A stretch of DNA of 64,000 nt from Cetobacterium sp. NK01 (GTDB lineage: Bacteria > Fusobacteriota > Fusobacteriia > Fusobacteriales > Fusobacteriaceae). The first letter of the stretch is position 1, and each line of letters begins with the position of its first letter. The position numbers were made by a program, and so were the translations under genes. Positions 19,602-28,280 of the stretch are shown one piece after another. The stretch covers positions 806,001 to 870,000 of the forward strand of contig NZ_JANIBO010000001.1 in NCBI RefSeq assembly GCF_024506395.1, read 5' to 3'. Under the pieces are notes generated by a model. That model did no database searches and had not been told where the DNA came from. It saw only the letters and a list, made by a program, of their open reading frames with translations.

Positions 19602-19630
19602 TTGAAAAGAACATCGCCTTGTGGTATACT
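19602..19630 (+). promoter_or_regulatory. Promoter upstream of yajC
   Basis: TTGAAA (19602-19607), a 17-base spacer and TATACT (19625-19630), starting just after dnaJ ends. Confidence 0.75.
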
Positions 19631-19668
19631 TGTCTTAGAAAAATTATATTATCTAAGGGGGCTATAAG

Positions 19669-19941
19669 ATGAACGAATTATTTGCTAAATATGGTGGAAT
19701 GATACTTACGTTTGCTATTTGGGCGGCTGTATTCTATTTCCTACTTATTTTACCGAACAAAAAGAAGCAAAAGAAACATCAAGAAATGTTAGACTCATTA
19801 AAAGAGGGAGCTGAAGTTGTTACTACCGGTGGTATAAAAGGTACTATAGCTAGTATTGGCCCTGAGTTCTTAACTATTAGAGTTGATAAAGGTGTTAACA
19901 TCCAAGTGCTTAAGAATTCTATTTCAAGAGTTTTAAAATAA
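19669..19941 (+). CDS. yajC: Preprotein translocase accessory subunit YajC
   Basis: A 90-residue protein with one N-terminal membrane helix (about 10-27, FAIWAAVFYFLLILPNKKKQKK), followed by a small cytoplasmic domain with the family motif VVTTGGIKGTIASIGPEFLTIRV. YajC associates with SecDF in the Sec export machinery; no secDF is visible nearby. GGGGG lies upstream of the ATG at 19669. A hairpin follows the stop, so it is probably monocistronic. Confidence 0.93.
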   Translation: MNELFAKYGGMILTFAIWAAVFYFLLILPNKKKQKKHQEMLDSLKEGAEVVTTGGIKGTIASIGPEFLTIRVDKGVNIQVLKNSISRVLK

Positions 19942-19953
19942 AAATATCTAAAA

Positions 19954-19990
19954 AGGATGGGATGGATAAACTTTTCCATCCTATTTTATT
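19954..19990 (+). terminator. Probable terminator of yajC
   Basis: AGGATGG...CCATCCT stem (19954-19960 and 19976-19982) followed by ATTTTATTATT. A second GGATGG copy at 19960-19965 offers an alternative pairing. Confidence 0.6.
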
Positions 19991-20014
19991 ATTCTAAATC
20001 AATGGAGAGGAAAT

Positions 20015-21046
20015 ATGAAAAAATACCTTATATTTTTTGTTTTTTGTCTATTTTCTTTAACACTTTTTGCTAATAACACAATAAAAAAAATTAGACTTAA
20101 CAATAACCCACCTCAATTAGTTTTTGATATATCGAGTACAATAAAACCTAAATATAATTCAAATTATGATGAATATAATCGATTACTTTTTATTGAAATC
20201 GAAAAAGTTAAAATGGGAACAAAATTAAATAATTCTAATTTTATGGGAAAAAATATTGAAAAAATAGATATGATTGACTATGGTTCCAATGTTGGATTTT
20301 TTATAAAATTAAAAAAAGGAACTGGTCACAAAGTTTATTCTCTAACTAATCCACACCGAGTTGTCGTAGATTTAAGACCAACTAATTCTTCTAAAAAAGA
20401 GTTTACTATCGCTATCGATGCAGGACACGGTGGAAAAGATCCTGGAGCTATCGGATTCAATAAATATAAAGAAAAAGATATTGCTCTAGCTGTAGCTAAA
20501 AAATTACAGACTAAACTTTCTAAGGATTTTAATGTAATAATGACTAGAAGTTCTGATACTTTTATAAGTCTTTCAGAAAGAAGTAAAATAGCAAATAGAA
20601 GTAAAGCTGATCTTTTTGTCAGTTTACATTTGAATGCTTCTAAAAGTTCTTCAGCTCAAGGAATGGAAATATTTTATTTCTCTAAAAAATCATCTCCATA
20701 TGCTGAAAAAATTGCTTCCTATGAAAATAGTTTTGGGGAAAAATATGGGGAAAAAACAACTAGTATAGCACAGATTATGGGTGAACTTTCTTACAATAAA
20801 AATATGGAAAAAGCAATTACTATAGCAAGACCACTTAATACCTCTCTCTCTAAAAGACTAGGAATGAGAGATCGTGGAATTTACGGAGCTAATTTTGCTG
20901 TTCTTAGAGGATTTAATGGACCTGGTATTCTTGTAGAATTAGGTTTTATAACAAATAAATCTGATGTAACAAAACTTTCTAGAGATACAAATCAAACTGT
21001 TATGGCAGATGAATTAGCAAATAAAATTAGAGCATTTTTCTATTAG
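20015..21046 (+). CDS. N-acetylmuramoyl-L-alanine amidase with AMIN domain
   Basis: A 343-residue exported enzyme that cuts the amide bond between muramic acid and the stem peptide, typically to separate daughter cells. It has a signal peptide (MKKYLIFFVFCLFSLTLFAN), an AMIN-like beta domain (about 22-125) that targets peptidoglycan or the septum, and an Amidase_3 domain (about 128-343). The zinc and catalytic motifs are AIDAGHGGKDPGAIG, KEKDIAL, FVSLHLNAS and GILVELGFITNKSD. It resembles AmiC-type enzymes. AGAGGA precedes the ATG. The GerMN-domain gene follows after eight bases. Confidence 0.92.
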   Translation: MKKYLIFFVFCLFSLTLFANNTIKKIRLNNNPPQLVFDISSTIKPKYNSNYDEYNRLLFIEIEKVKMGTKLNNSNFMGKNIEKIDMIDYGSNVGFFIKLKKGTGHKVYSLTNPHRVVVDLRPTNSSKKEFTIAIDAGHGGKDPGAIGFNKYKEKDIALAVAKKLQTKLSKDFNVIMTRSSDTFISLSERSKIANRSKADLFVSLHLNASKSSSAQGMEIFYFSKKSSPYAEKIASYENSFGEKYGEKTTSIAQIMGELSYNKNMEKAITIARPLNTSLSKRLGMRDRGIYGANFAVLRGFNGPGILVELGFITNKSDVTKLSRDTNQTVMADELANKIRAFFY

Positions 21047-21054
21047 GAGGTTTT

Positions 21055-21594
21055 ATGTCATATAAATTAAAAAGTTTTCTAGTAATTTTAATTGTTATTG
21101 TTGTTGGAACTGGAATTTATTCAAACAAACTTAATAAAAAAAGTGAAATAATTACTCCTATATCTACTCCAACATTCGAATCAATGGAAGTTACTAAAGT
21201 TACAACACCTATTTTTTTTCCTAATTTAAAACAAGGAAAATTAAACAGTGAAGATATCAATCTTATTTCTAATTTAAGTAATCAGCAAGATATTTTAAAA
21301 GATATTCTTTTTCAACTTATTAAGAAATTAGAAGATAAAAATATCATAAAAAAAGAAAATTTTAAATATGAAGTATATTTAAAAAATAGAACCCTATACT
21401 TAGATTTAGATTCAAAAATTTTATCCTCTGCTAAAACTCCACAAGAGGAATTACTTTTGATCTATTCTTTTGTAAATAGCTTGTTAACACCTGGTGGTGC
21501 GGATAATGTAGTCCTACTTATAAATGGTATTCCAACTGATAAAGTTAACTTTATCAACATCAATAAAAGCTATAAATTAAATAGCAATATATAA
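21055..21594 (+). CDS. Membrane-anchored GerMN-domain protein
   Basis: A 179-residue protein with a single N-terminal hydrophobic segment (about 6-24), which could be an anchor or an uncleaved signal, and an extracytoplasmic GerMN-like domain (about 85-165). The domain is suggested by VYLKNRTLYLDLDSKIL, QEELLLIYSFVNSLL and NVVLLINGIPTD. In sporulating bacteria GerMN occurs in germination proteins, but it is also found in non-sporulating lineages beside wall amidases, as here. The gene starts eight bases after the amidase stop with AGGAGG, so the two are co-translated. An accessory role in peptidoglycan hydrolysis is inference. Confidence 0.75.
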   Translation: MSYKLKSFLVILIVIVVGTGIYSNKLNKKSEIITPISTPTFESMEVTKVTTPIFFPNLKQGKLNSEDINLISNLSNQQDILKDILFQLIKKLEDKNIIKKENFKYEVYLKNRTLYLDLDSKILSSAKTPQEELLLIYSFVNSLLTPGGADNVVLLINGIPTDKVNFININKSYKLNSNI

Positions 21595-21601
21595 TTTTTT
21601 G

Positions 21602-21631
21602 AGGAGTTTCTATTTTCAGAAACTCCTTTTT
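21602..21631 (+). terminator. Intrinsic terminator after the GerMN gene
   Basis: Perfect 10-base stem AGGAGTTTCT/AGAAACTCCT with a six-base loop and five U residues. Confidence 0.9.
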
Positions 21632-21650
21632 AAAAATTTGGAGGCTTCCT

Positions 21651-22214
21651 ATGACAATAGATTTTTTAAAAAAAGAATTAAGTAATATACTTTCAAAAAA
21701 GCGATATGATCATTCCATAAGAGTTTTAGAAACTGCTCTTACTCTTGGAAAAATATATGATGGCGATTTAAATAAAATATCTACTGCAGCTCTTTTACAT
21801 GACTACGCTAAAGAATTTAAAAGAGAAGACCTTATTAAAATTGCTAAAGAGCACTTCCTATCTGAAACAGAAGACTATTTAGAAAATATTGAAATCTTAC
21901 ATAGCTATGCTAGTGCATACATAGCTAAAGAAATTTTTAAAATAACTGATACAGAAATTTTAAGTGCAATCAAATACCATACTACTGGCAGAAAAAATAT
22001 GAGTTTAACTGAAAAAATAGTTTATATAGCTGATGCTATTGAACCAAAAAGAGATTATCCTCACGTTGAAAAAATCAGAGATTTAGCTCTAGTAAATTTA
22101 AATAAAGCCATTTTACTAGAAGTTAATAAAAAAATTGAATATCTTGTAAAAGGAGAATTTATTATACATATAAATTCTATTGAGATGCGTAATTGGCTTT
22201 TAAAAATAAGCTAA
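21651..22214 (+). CDS. yqeK: HD-domain hydrolase, YqeK-type symmetrical Ap4A hydrolase
   Basis: A 187-residue HD-superfamily protein. YqeK enzymes cleave diadenosine tetraphosphate to two ADP. Metal ligands are His21 (RYDHSIRV), His50-Asp51 (LLHDYAKEF), His81 in EILHSYASAYIAKE and His109 in IKYHTTGRKNMS, followed by the diagnostic YIADAIEPKRDYP. The terminator at 21602-21631 separates it from the amidase pair. It precedes rnr by 13 bases, so yqeK-rnr-smpB form an operon. GGAGG is upstream of the ATG. Confidence 0.9.
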   Translation: MTIDFLKKELSNILSKKRYDHSIRVLETALTLGKIYDGDLNKISTAALLHDYAKEFKREDLIKIAKEHFLSETEDYLENIEILHSYASAYIAKEIFKITDTEILSAIKYHTTGRKNMSLTEKIVYIADAIEPKRDYPHVEKIRDLALVNLNKAILLEVNKKIEYLVKGEFIIHINSIEMRNWLLKIS

Positions 22215-22227
22215 TAGGAGGAATTAT

Positions 22228-24378
22228 ATGAAAACAAATACAAAATTAGATAAACAACTTGATAAATTAAAAAATATATTAAAAAATAGTAAAGCTTTAA
22301 CTCTTGATGAAATAACTAAAGCTATGGGATGGTCTCCAAAATTTAAAAAAGAAAATAGAGAAATTCTTGAAATTTGGATTAATTCTGGAGAGATTATGAA
22401 AAATAAAAGAAATAAATATAATATCCCTGAAAATTTAGGTTTTATTAAAGGAAAATTTTCAAATATTAAAGGAAAGTTTGGTTTTGTTGATACTGATACT
22501 GAGGGATACTTTATCCCTAGAAGTAAATTCGGAACAGCTTTAGATGGAGACACTGTTTTAATAAACGTTACAACACCTGAAGGCAAAGGAAAGCAAGAGG
22601 GAGAAATTGTTGAAGTTCTTGTAAGAGAAAAAAATACAATTATAGGAATCTTTGAAAAGAAAGAAAACTTTGGTTTTGTAAGACCAACACAATCTTTTGG
22701 TAGAGATATATATATTCCTAAAAACTTTTTCAATAAAGCCAAAGATGGTGAGTTAGTTGTTGTTGATGTAACTTTTTGGGGAAGCGATGAAAAAAAGCCT
22801 GAAGGGAAAATTCTTGAATCAATTGGTAACCCTTTCGATACAGATAATATGATTAAGGCTTTAATTCTTAGAGAAGGTTTATCAGAAGAATTTCCAGATG
22901 ATGTCATTGCAGAAGCTCGTCAAATCCCAACTGTAATATCTGAGGATGAAATAAAGAAAAGAAAAGATTTAAGACACCTTCCAATAATAACAATTGATGG
23001 TGACGATGCCAAAGACTTAGATGATGCTGTTTATGTGGAAAAATTAGATAACGGATACTATAAACTTATCGTAGCTATTGCCGATGTTTCCCACTATATT
23101 CCAACTGGATCTAAATTAGATAAAGAAGCTGAAAAAAGAGGAAACTCTGTTTATCTAGTTGATAGAGTTTTACCTATGTTCCCTAAAGAAATTTCAAATG
23201 GAATATGCTCTTTAAATCCACATGAAGACAAACTTACATTCTCTGTTGAACTTCTTATTGATTCTCATGGAAGAGCTATTGATGTTCAAACATATAAATC
23301 AGTTATTAAAACTGCTCACAGAATGACTTATGGAAATGTTAATAAAATTATTGCTAAGGATCCTGAAACTACTGAGAAATATAGTGATATCGTAGATATG
23401 CTATTTACTATGTTAGAGCTTTCTAAGATTATAAGAGCTATCAAATACAACAGAGGTTCTATTGATTTTGATCTTCCTGAAGTTAAAGTTGTTTTAGACG
23501 AAAATAAAAAAGTTAAATACTTAAAAAATATTGAAAGAGGTGAATCAGAAAGAATCATCGAAGATTTTATGATTATGGCTAATGAAGCCGTTGCAGAAAA
23601 ACTTTTCTGGTTAGAAATACCTTCTGTTTATAGAGTTCATGAAACTCCTGACCCAGAAAGAGTAAAAACTTTAAGCGAAACTCTTTCTAGATTTGGATAT
23701 AGACTTCACTCTTTTGAAGATATTCATCCAAAAAAATTCCAATCAATTATTGAAGACTCTGAAGCTAGAGGTATTAATATGATTGTACATAAAATGATTT
23801 TAATGTCTCTTAAACAAGCTAGATACGGTGTTGAAAACTTAGGACACTTTGGTCTATCATCTAATTATTATACACATTTTACATCTCCTATTAGAAGATA
23901 TGCTGATTTACTTATACATAGAATTTTAAATATTGCTATACATGGTTATCCAACTAAAAAGCAATTTGGAACTCTTATAAACTACTTACCAGAAGTTACA
24001 CAACATATTTCTCAAACAGAAAGAAAAGCTATGAAGGTAGAAGATGAAAGTGTTAAAATTAAAATAGTTGAATATATGCTTGATAAAATTGGAGATGAAT
24101 TTAAAGCTACTATAGTTGGATTTAACAATAAAAAAATATTCTTTGAAACAGAGGAACATGTAGAATGTTTCTGGGATGTAACTACAGCTAAAAACTTCTA
24201 TGAATTTGATGAAAATAATTATGTTATGAAAGATTTAGATACAAATAGAGAGTTTCATTTAGGTGATAAAATGGATATCCTAATAGTTAGATCTGATTTA
24301 CAAATGCTTGAAATAGAAGTTGTTCCAACTGAATTTTGTCACGAATACACAGGGAGAAGAAAAGAGGGGAGATTTTAA
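22228..24378 (+). CDS. rnr: Ribonuclease R
   Basis: A 716-residue 3'-5' exoribonuclease that degrades structured RNA and, with tmRNA-SmpB, messages of stalled ribosomes. In order it has an N-terminal helix-turn-helix-like region, cold-shock OB folds (FGFVDTDTEGYFIPRSK near residue 87 and FGFVRPTQSFGRDIYIPKN near 148), the RNB catalytic domain with four Asp in TIDGDDAKDLDDAVYVE (near 255) and HFTSPIRRYADLLIHR (near 550), and a C-terminal S1 domain. Its TAA overlaps the smpB ATG by one base (TAATG), so the two are translationally coupled. AGGAGG precedes the start. Confidence 0.97.
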   Translation: MKTNTKLDKQLDKLKNILKNSKALTLDEITKAMGWSPKFKKENREILEIWINSGEIMKNKRNKYNIPENLGFIKGKFSNIKGKFGFVDTDTEGYFIPRSKFGTALDGDTVLINVTTPEGKGKQEGEIVEVLVREKNTIIGIFEKKENFGFVRPTQSFGRDIYIPKNFFNKAKDGELVVVDVTFWGSDEKKPEGKILESIGNPFDTDNMIKALILREGLSEEFPDDVIAEARQIPTVISEDEIKKRKDLRHLPIITIDGDDAKDLDDAVYVEKLDNGYYKLIVAIADVSHYIPTGSKLDKEAEKRGNSVYLVDRVLPMFPKEISNGICSLNPHEDKLTFSVELLIDSHGRAIDVQTYKSVIKTAHRMTYGNVNKIIAKDPETTEKYSDIVDMLFTMLELSKIIRAIKYNRGSIDFDLPEVKVVLDENKKVKYLKNIERGESERIIEDFMIMANEAVAEKLFWLEIPSVYRVHETPDPERVKTLSETLSRFGYRLHSFEDIHPKKFQSIIEDSEARGINMIVHKMILMSLKQARYGVENLGHFGLSSNYYTHFTSPIRRYADLLIHRILNIAIHGYPTKKQFGTLINYLPEVTQHISQTERKAMKVEDESVKIKIVEYMLDKIGDEFKATIVGFNNKKIFFETEEHVECFWDVTTAKNFYEFDENNYVMKDLDTNREFHLGDKMDILIVRSDLQMLEIEVVPTEFCHEYTGRRKEGRF

Positions 24379-24821
24379 TGATATTAGCTAATAACAAAAA
24401 AGCTTTTTTTGACTATTTTATTGAAGATAGATTTGAAGCCGGAATTGAACTAGTTGGTAGTGAGGTTAAATCTATAAAGGCTGGTAAAACTAGCATTAAA
24501 GAGTCTTTTATTAGAATAATAAACAATGAAATTTTTATCATGGGTATGACTGTTGTTCCATGGTCTTTTGGTAGTGTTTATAATCCTGATGAAAGAAGAG
24601 TTAGAAAATTGCTTTTACATAAAGGAGAGATTAAAAAATTACACGAAAAAGTTATGCAAAAAGGTTATACAATTGTACCTTTGAATATTCACTTATCTAA
24701 AGGCTTTGTCAAAGTAGAAATTGCTTTAGCTAGAGGTAAGAAAAATTATGATAAACGTGACTCTTTAGCAAAAAAAGATCAACAAAGAAATATTGAGAGA
24801 GAAGTAAAAGAAAGATATTAA
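24378..24821 (+). CDS. smpB: SsrA-binding protein SmpB
   Basis: A 147-residue protein that binds tmRNA and brings it to stalled ribosomes. It begins ILANNKKAFFDYFIEDRFEAG and has GSEVKSIKAGKTSIKESF, an OB-fold core and the basic tail GKKNYDKRDSLAKKDQQR that mimics the codon-anticodon helix. The frame is open from 24336, but GGGGAGA precedes the ATG at 24378. Its partner tmRNA is at 59665. Confidence 0.97.
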   Translation: MILANNKKAFFDYFIEDRFEAGIELVGSEVKSIKAGKTSIKESFIRIINNEIFIMGMTVVPWSFGSVYNPDERRVRKLLLHKGEIKKLHEKVMQKGYTIVPLNIHLSKGFVKVEIALARGKKNYDKRDSLAKKDQQRNIEREVKERY

Positions 24822-24822
24822 T

Positions 24823-24856
24823 AAAAAAAGCAGATAAATTATCTGCTTTTTTTGTT
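24823..24856 (+). terminator. Bidirectional terminator between smpB and the porin gene
   Basis: AAAAAAGCAGATAA/TTATCTGCTTTTTTT (24824-24853) ends smpB on the plus strand. Its A tract gives U residues on the minus strand, so it can also end the convergent porin gene. Confidence 0.9.
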
Positions 24857-24859
24857 TTA

Positions 24860-26137
24860 TTAAAATTTATAAATCAATCCTAATCCAAAGGCATCTACAT
24901 GCTTACTATATCTAATATTTTTAATATTTTTATCATTCATATAATCTACATATGAGTATGTTGCCATTAATTCAAGTTGTGAGCTATATTTGTATTTAAC
25001 TCCTGCTGAATACATATTTGCATCTAAAACATAATCAGTATCTGTATATGTTTTTTCATTAGCTCCTGTATCTGTATACTGGTAACCTGTCATTAAGGTC
25101 CACTTTTCATTTAATTGATAATCTAAACCAACTGCTACCTCATATCCATTATCATAATGATCAAAGTTTCCTAAGTCATCGCTTGCTTCTTTTATGAAAT
25201 AATAGTTTCCAGAAGCTAAAAGTGTCAATTTATCTGTTGCTCTATAAGATGCTCCAATCGCTGCCATTGCAGGTAAGTTTCTTTTTCCACTTCCCTCTGC
25301 CATCCATTGTTTAATTGCAGGATCTTTAGATATTATATCATAAAATATATTTCCTATAATTGGAGTTCCTGTAGATGCATTAAATCCATTTTTTAATTTA
25401 TGCTCTTTATTATCAAAATCTAGCTTAGTTTCAGTTTCGTATCTCATTCCTAAATTAAATCTATCATTTGGATGATAATTTACTCCAAATATTCCAGCTA
25501 CTCCAAAAGCTGTTCTTTCTGAATCTATATCAAATTTTACATTTCCTGTTATAGGCGATGCTTTTGTTGTAAAATTCCCTTCACCTTTAAATTTTCTTTC
25601 AGCGTCAATTAATCTAAGCCCAACTGCTCCACTCCAAGCTTCATTGAATTTTCTAGCTATTCCACCTTGAAAAGCAACATAGTATGACTTACCATGTATT
25701 GTCGAACCACCTGTAAATTCTCCAGCAGGAAACTTGTCCGCTATCTCTGGGAATGTTGCTATTCCTCCACTATATGCTACACTTCCTCCACCTGCTATCG
25801 CTCCAGCGTGAAAGAAAAATGCTGTATCTCCTTTTTTCTTTACAATTTGTAAGCTTGGAACTACTGGTGATGGTTTATCACTTTTAAATTTATAATCTCC
25901 ATGTTCCATACTATATTCTTTCAAATGTGTTTGATTATTTACTTGTATATAAGTTCCATCTTCTAGCCATACCGTTCCAGCTGGATTATAATATGCTCCA
26001 GACACTCCAATTTTTCCAACCATAGCTGGATGTGCTAAATACTCTGCATCCTGTTGTGAAAGATAGTCTATGCTTCCCCCCATAGCATTAGCTGATAAAA
26101 CTATCCCTAATAACATTAATTGTTGCTTAAACTTCAT
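24860..26137 (-). CDS. FadL/OmpP1-family outer membrane protein
   Basis: A 425-residue predicted beta-barrel. After a signal peptide (MKFKQQLMLLGIVLSANAMGG) comes a FadL-like hatch region with YLAHPAMVGKIGVSGAYYNPAGTVWL, matching the AxxNPAG signature of this family. The rest alternates polar and aromatic residues, with typical strand phrases such as YQYTDTGANEKTY, and ends in KHVDAFGLGLIYKF with terminal Phe, the outer-membrane insertion signal. FadL proteins take up long-chain fatty acids or other hydrophobic compounds. Its start overlaps the TetR-like gene by 11 bases, so the regulator and porin are co-transcribed. The substrate is unknown. Confidence 0.88.
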   Translation of the reverse strand: MKFKQQLMLLGIVLSANAMGGSIDYLSQQDAEYLAHPAMVGKIGVSGAYYNPAGTVWLEDGTYIQVNNQTHLKEYSMEHGDYKFKSDKPSPVVPSLQIVKKKGDTAFFFHAGAIAGGGSVAYSGGIATFPEIADKFPAGEFTGGSTIHGKSYYVAFQGGIARKFNEAWSGAVGLRLIDAERKFKGEGNFTTKASPITGNVKFDIDSERTAFGVAGIFGVNYHPNDRFNLGMRYETETKLDFDNKEHKLKNGFNASTGTPIIGNIFYDIISKDPAIKQWMAEGSGKRNLPAMAAIGASYRATDKLTLLASGNYYFIKEASDDLGNFDHYDNGYEVAVGLDYQLNEKWTLMTGYQYTDTGANEKTYTDTDYVLDANMYSAGVKYKYSSQLELMATYSYVDYMNDKNIKNIRYSKHVDAFGLGLIYKF

Positions 26138-26720
26138 TATCCCTCTCCTTTGTCATTTCTAAAGCTTTTTCTATCAATACATTTCCCATTTCAATAACTT
26201 CTTTTTTAAAAGTTTCAAACTCTATATCAATATAGAACCCTGTACATATTAAAGTTGCATATCCATGAGAAAAATACCATCCTTTTTTTATAACCCATTC
26301 TATTATATCTTCTGGAAATTGATTATATTCTCTATTATTATTAAATCCACTATATATTAAATTTCTAAAATCATCCATAATCTGATCCATAAATTCTCTA
26401 GGTAAACCTTCTCTTAAAAAAATTGTTCTAAATAATGCTTTTTCCTCTTTTGCAAAAAGACATATTCCTATCCCTATATTTAAAATTGATAAATCAGTAT
26501 AGTCACGTTTTGTATATTCAAAAAGTTTTGTTTTAGCTTTTTTAGCTAATTCATTTTTTAGTTCATCCATTGATTTAAAAGCTGAATATATAGCTATTGT
26601 AGATACTCCCAGCTTTTTTGCTATATTTCTTGCTGTTACATCTTTTAAACTCTCATTGTTTAAAATTTCAAATGCACTATTCAAAATTTCTTCTCTAGTA
26701 AAATTAGGTTTTCTTCCCAT
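26127..26720 (-). CDS. TetR/AcrR-family transcriptional regulator
   Basis: A 197-residue regulator with the N-terminal TetR DNA-binding domain: FTREEILNSAFEILN, then the helix-turn-helix VTARNIAKKLGVSTIAIYSAFKSMDELKNEL (about 24-55). The rest is an all-helical ligand domain of unknown specificity. It is the first gene of an operon with the FadL-like porin, which suggests it senses a hydrophobic substrate or product of that porin and represses its own promoter. A palindrome at 26750-26759, just after the -10 box, is a candidate operator. The ATG at 26720 has AGGAG. Confidence 0.88.
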   Translation of the reverse strand: MGRKPNFTREEILNSAFEILNNESLKDVTARNIAKKLGVSTIAIYSAFKSMDELKNELAKKAKTKLFEYTKRDYTDLSILNIGIGICLFAKEEKALFRTIFLREGLPREFMDQIMDDFRNLIYSGFNNNREYNQFPEDIIEWVIKKGWYFSHGYATLICTGFYIDIEFETFKKEVIEMGNVLIEKALEMTKERDNEV

Positions 26721-26749
26721 TTTTTCTCCTATATGTTATGTTATTTTTT

Positions 26750-26791
26750 AAACATGTTTTATATTATATCTCACTATATGTATAAATTCAA
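26750..26791 (-). promoter_or_regulatory. Promoter and candidate operator of the tetR-porin operon
   Basis: On the minus strand: TTGAAT (26791-26786), a 17-base spacer and TATAAT (26768-26763). The perfect palindrome AAACATGTTT (26759-26750) lies at about the transcription start, a good place for repressor binding. Confidence 0.65.
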
Positions 26792-26807
26792 GATTTTTAT
26801 TATATAG

Positions 26808-26849
26808 CACTGTTATGGAATCGTCATTTTTTTACACAACACTGTTATG
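26808..26849 (-). repeat. Two direct copies of CATAACAGTG upstream of the tetR-porin promoter
   Basis: The decamer occurs at 26817-26808 and again at 26849-26840, 32 bases apart, which is about three helix turns. A second possible promoter overlaps them: ATGACG, 17 bases, TATAAT just downstream of the first copy. They could bind an activator or be chance. Confidence 0.45.
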
Positions 26850-26869
26850 AAATTTATTATATAAATAGA

Positions 26870-26896
26870 AAAAGAGGCTATTAAATAGCCTCTTTC
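26870..26896 (-). terminator. Terminator of the M20/DUF3100 operon
   Basis: Stem AAAGAGGCTATT/AATAGCCTCTTT with five U residues on the minus strand, 30 bases after the amidohydrolase stop. Confidence 0.85.
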
Positions 26897-26926
26897 TATG
26901 AGAAAATTATTAAAAATAAGTTATTA

Positions 26927-28243
26927 TTAAGCTTTTATAACTTTATCATTTGACTCCATAAAAGTTAAATACTCTTCCTTAGTCATAACTGGTTTAAAGT
27001 TATCTAAAATTTCTTTTGCTTTTTTTCCTTGAGCAAATAATAAGTCAACAACTGTTAATGCTAAAGCTTTTGCTGGCATTAATATTGCAATTTCATCATC
27101 TACAGTTTTGAAATCTCTTGTATGAAGAGCTCCGTTTATTCCTCCAAACATTGGATGAAGAGTAGGCATTATATGAGATACATCTCCAAAATCAAAAGAT
27201 CCTGTAAAATCTCCACCTTTAATCATATCATCTTTTAACCCTAAATACTCTAAGTTTCCTTCTAAAACATCTTCCATAGAATCATGTTTTAAAATTGGTA
27301 AATATCCTGGAATCTCTGTTATTTCTATTTCAGCACCAACTGCATAAGCACCTGCTGTTAAACCTCTATTTACTTTTTTATTAGCATCTATCATTCCCTC
27401 AATTGTTCTAGCTCTAACATAAGCTTCCATTCTTACATCTGCTGGAACTGAATTTACAATATCTCCACCCTTTGTTATAATTGGATGGAATCTTACTCTA
27501 TCGCTATCTTTAAATGTTTCTCTTTGAGCATGCACATTATTTATACCTAACATTGCTGCATTCAGAGCATTTATACCCTCGTGAGGTGCTGATCCTGCAT
27601 GAGATTCTTTTCCTATGAACTTAACAGTTTTTCCTATAAAACCATTGCTTACAGGACCAGTTAAGACTTTTTTATCGCCTAAATCTAAAGCATGAAACAT
27701 AACTGCCATATCTACATCATCAAATGCTCCATTATAAATCATTTCTTGCTTTCCACCAAAGTACTTTATTTTACCTTCTTCTCTAAGCTGAGTTCTATAT
27801 CCTAGTTCTACAAATTCTTCTGCTGGAGTAGCCATAAAATCTATCTTTCCACCTAATTCATTTAAAATCCCTGATTTTATAAGTCCCGTAGCTGCTCCCA
27901 ACATTCCCGCTATTTGAATATGATGTCCACACGCATGAACTGCTCCCAGCTCATTAGAATCTTTATGATCACTACAAGAAATTGCATCTAACTCTCCTAA
28001 AATTGCTATCTTAGGTCCCTCTACATTTTCATTAGCTCTAGCTCTACATCCTGTATATGCAATTCCTTCTTCTACATTTAATCCTAATTCATTTTTAAAA
28101 TAATTTGAAACAATCTCTGTTCCTTTAAATTCTTTGTATCCAAATTCTGGATTATTATACATATCTTGTCCAGCTTTTAAAATTAAATTTTTATTTTCAT
28201 CAATAGCTTTTATTACTCTCTCTTTAATTTCATTTAAATTCAT
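26927..28243 (-). CDS. M20-family amidohydrolase (AbgB-like)
   Basis: A 438-residue metal-dependent amidase or peptidase. Metal-binding motifs are ILGELDAI (near residue 83), AVHACGHHIQIAGMLGAA (near 105), TPAEEFVELGYR (near 138) and the C-terminal FDFGDVSHIMPTLHP. The dimerisation domain holds GKESHAGSAPHEGINALNAA. This architecture matches aminobenzoyl-glutamate hydrolase and related N-acyl amino acid amidohydrolases rather than aminopeptidases. No signal peptide is seen, so it acts in the cytoplasm. It is the last gene of an operon with two membrane proteins that may import its substrate. AAGGAG precedes the ATG. Confidence 0.88.
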   Translation of the reverse strand: MNLNEIKERVIKAIDENKNLILKAGQDMYNNPEFGYKEFKGTEIVSNYFKNELGLNVEEGIAYTGCRARANENVEGPKIAILGELDAISCSDHKDSNELGAVHACGHHIQIAGMLGAATGLIKSGILNELGGKIDFMATPAEEFVELGYRTQLREEGKIKYFGGKQEMIYNGAFDDVDMAVMFHALDLGDKKVLTGPVSNGFIGKTVKFIGKESHAGSAPHEGINALNAAMLGINNVHAQRETFKDSDRVRFHPIITKGGDIVNSVPADVRMEAYVRARTIEGMIDANKKVNRGLTAGAYAVGAEIEITEIPGYLPILKHDSMEDVLEGNLEYLGLKDDMIKGGDFTGSFDFGDVSHIMPTLHPMFGGINGALHTRDFKTVDDEIAILMPAKALALTVVDLLFAQGKKAKEILDNFKPVMTKEEYLTFMESNDKVIKA

Positions 28244-28280
28244 AATTTTTTCTCCTTAAATTTATTTAAATCTTAACTAA

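Noticed and set aside
22224-22907. 227-codon open frame on the minus strand inside rnr
   Set aside because: It lies wholly antisense to the clear RNase R gene, has no ribosome site and reads as low-complexity Ser/Leu sequence.
26808-26849. The two CATAACAGTG copies as a CRISPR-like array
   Set aside because: Only two 10-base copies exist, with no repeat of suitable length, no cas genes and no further units.
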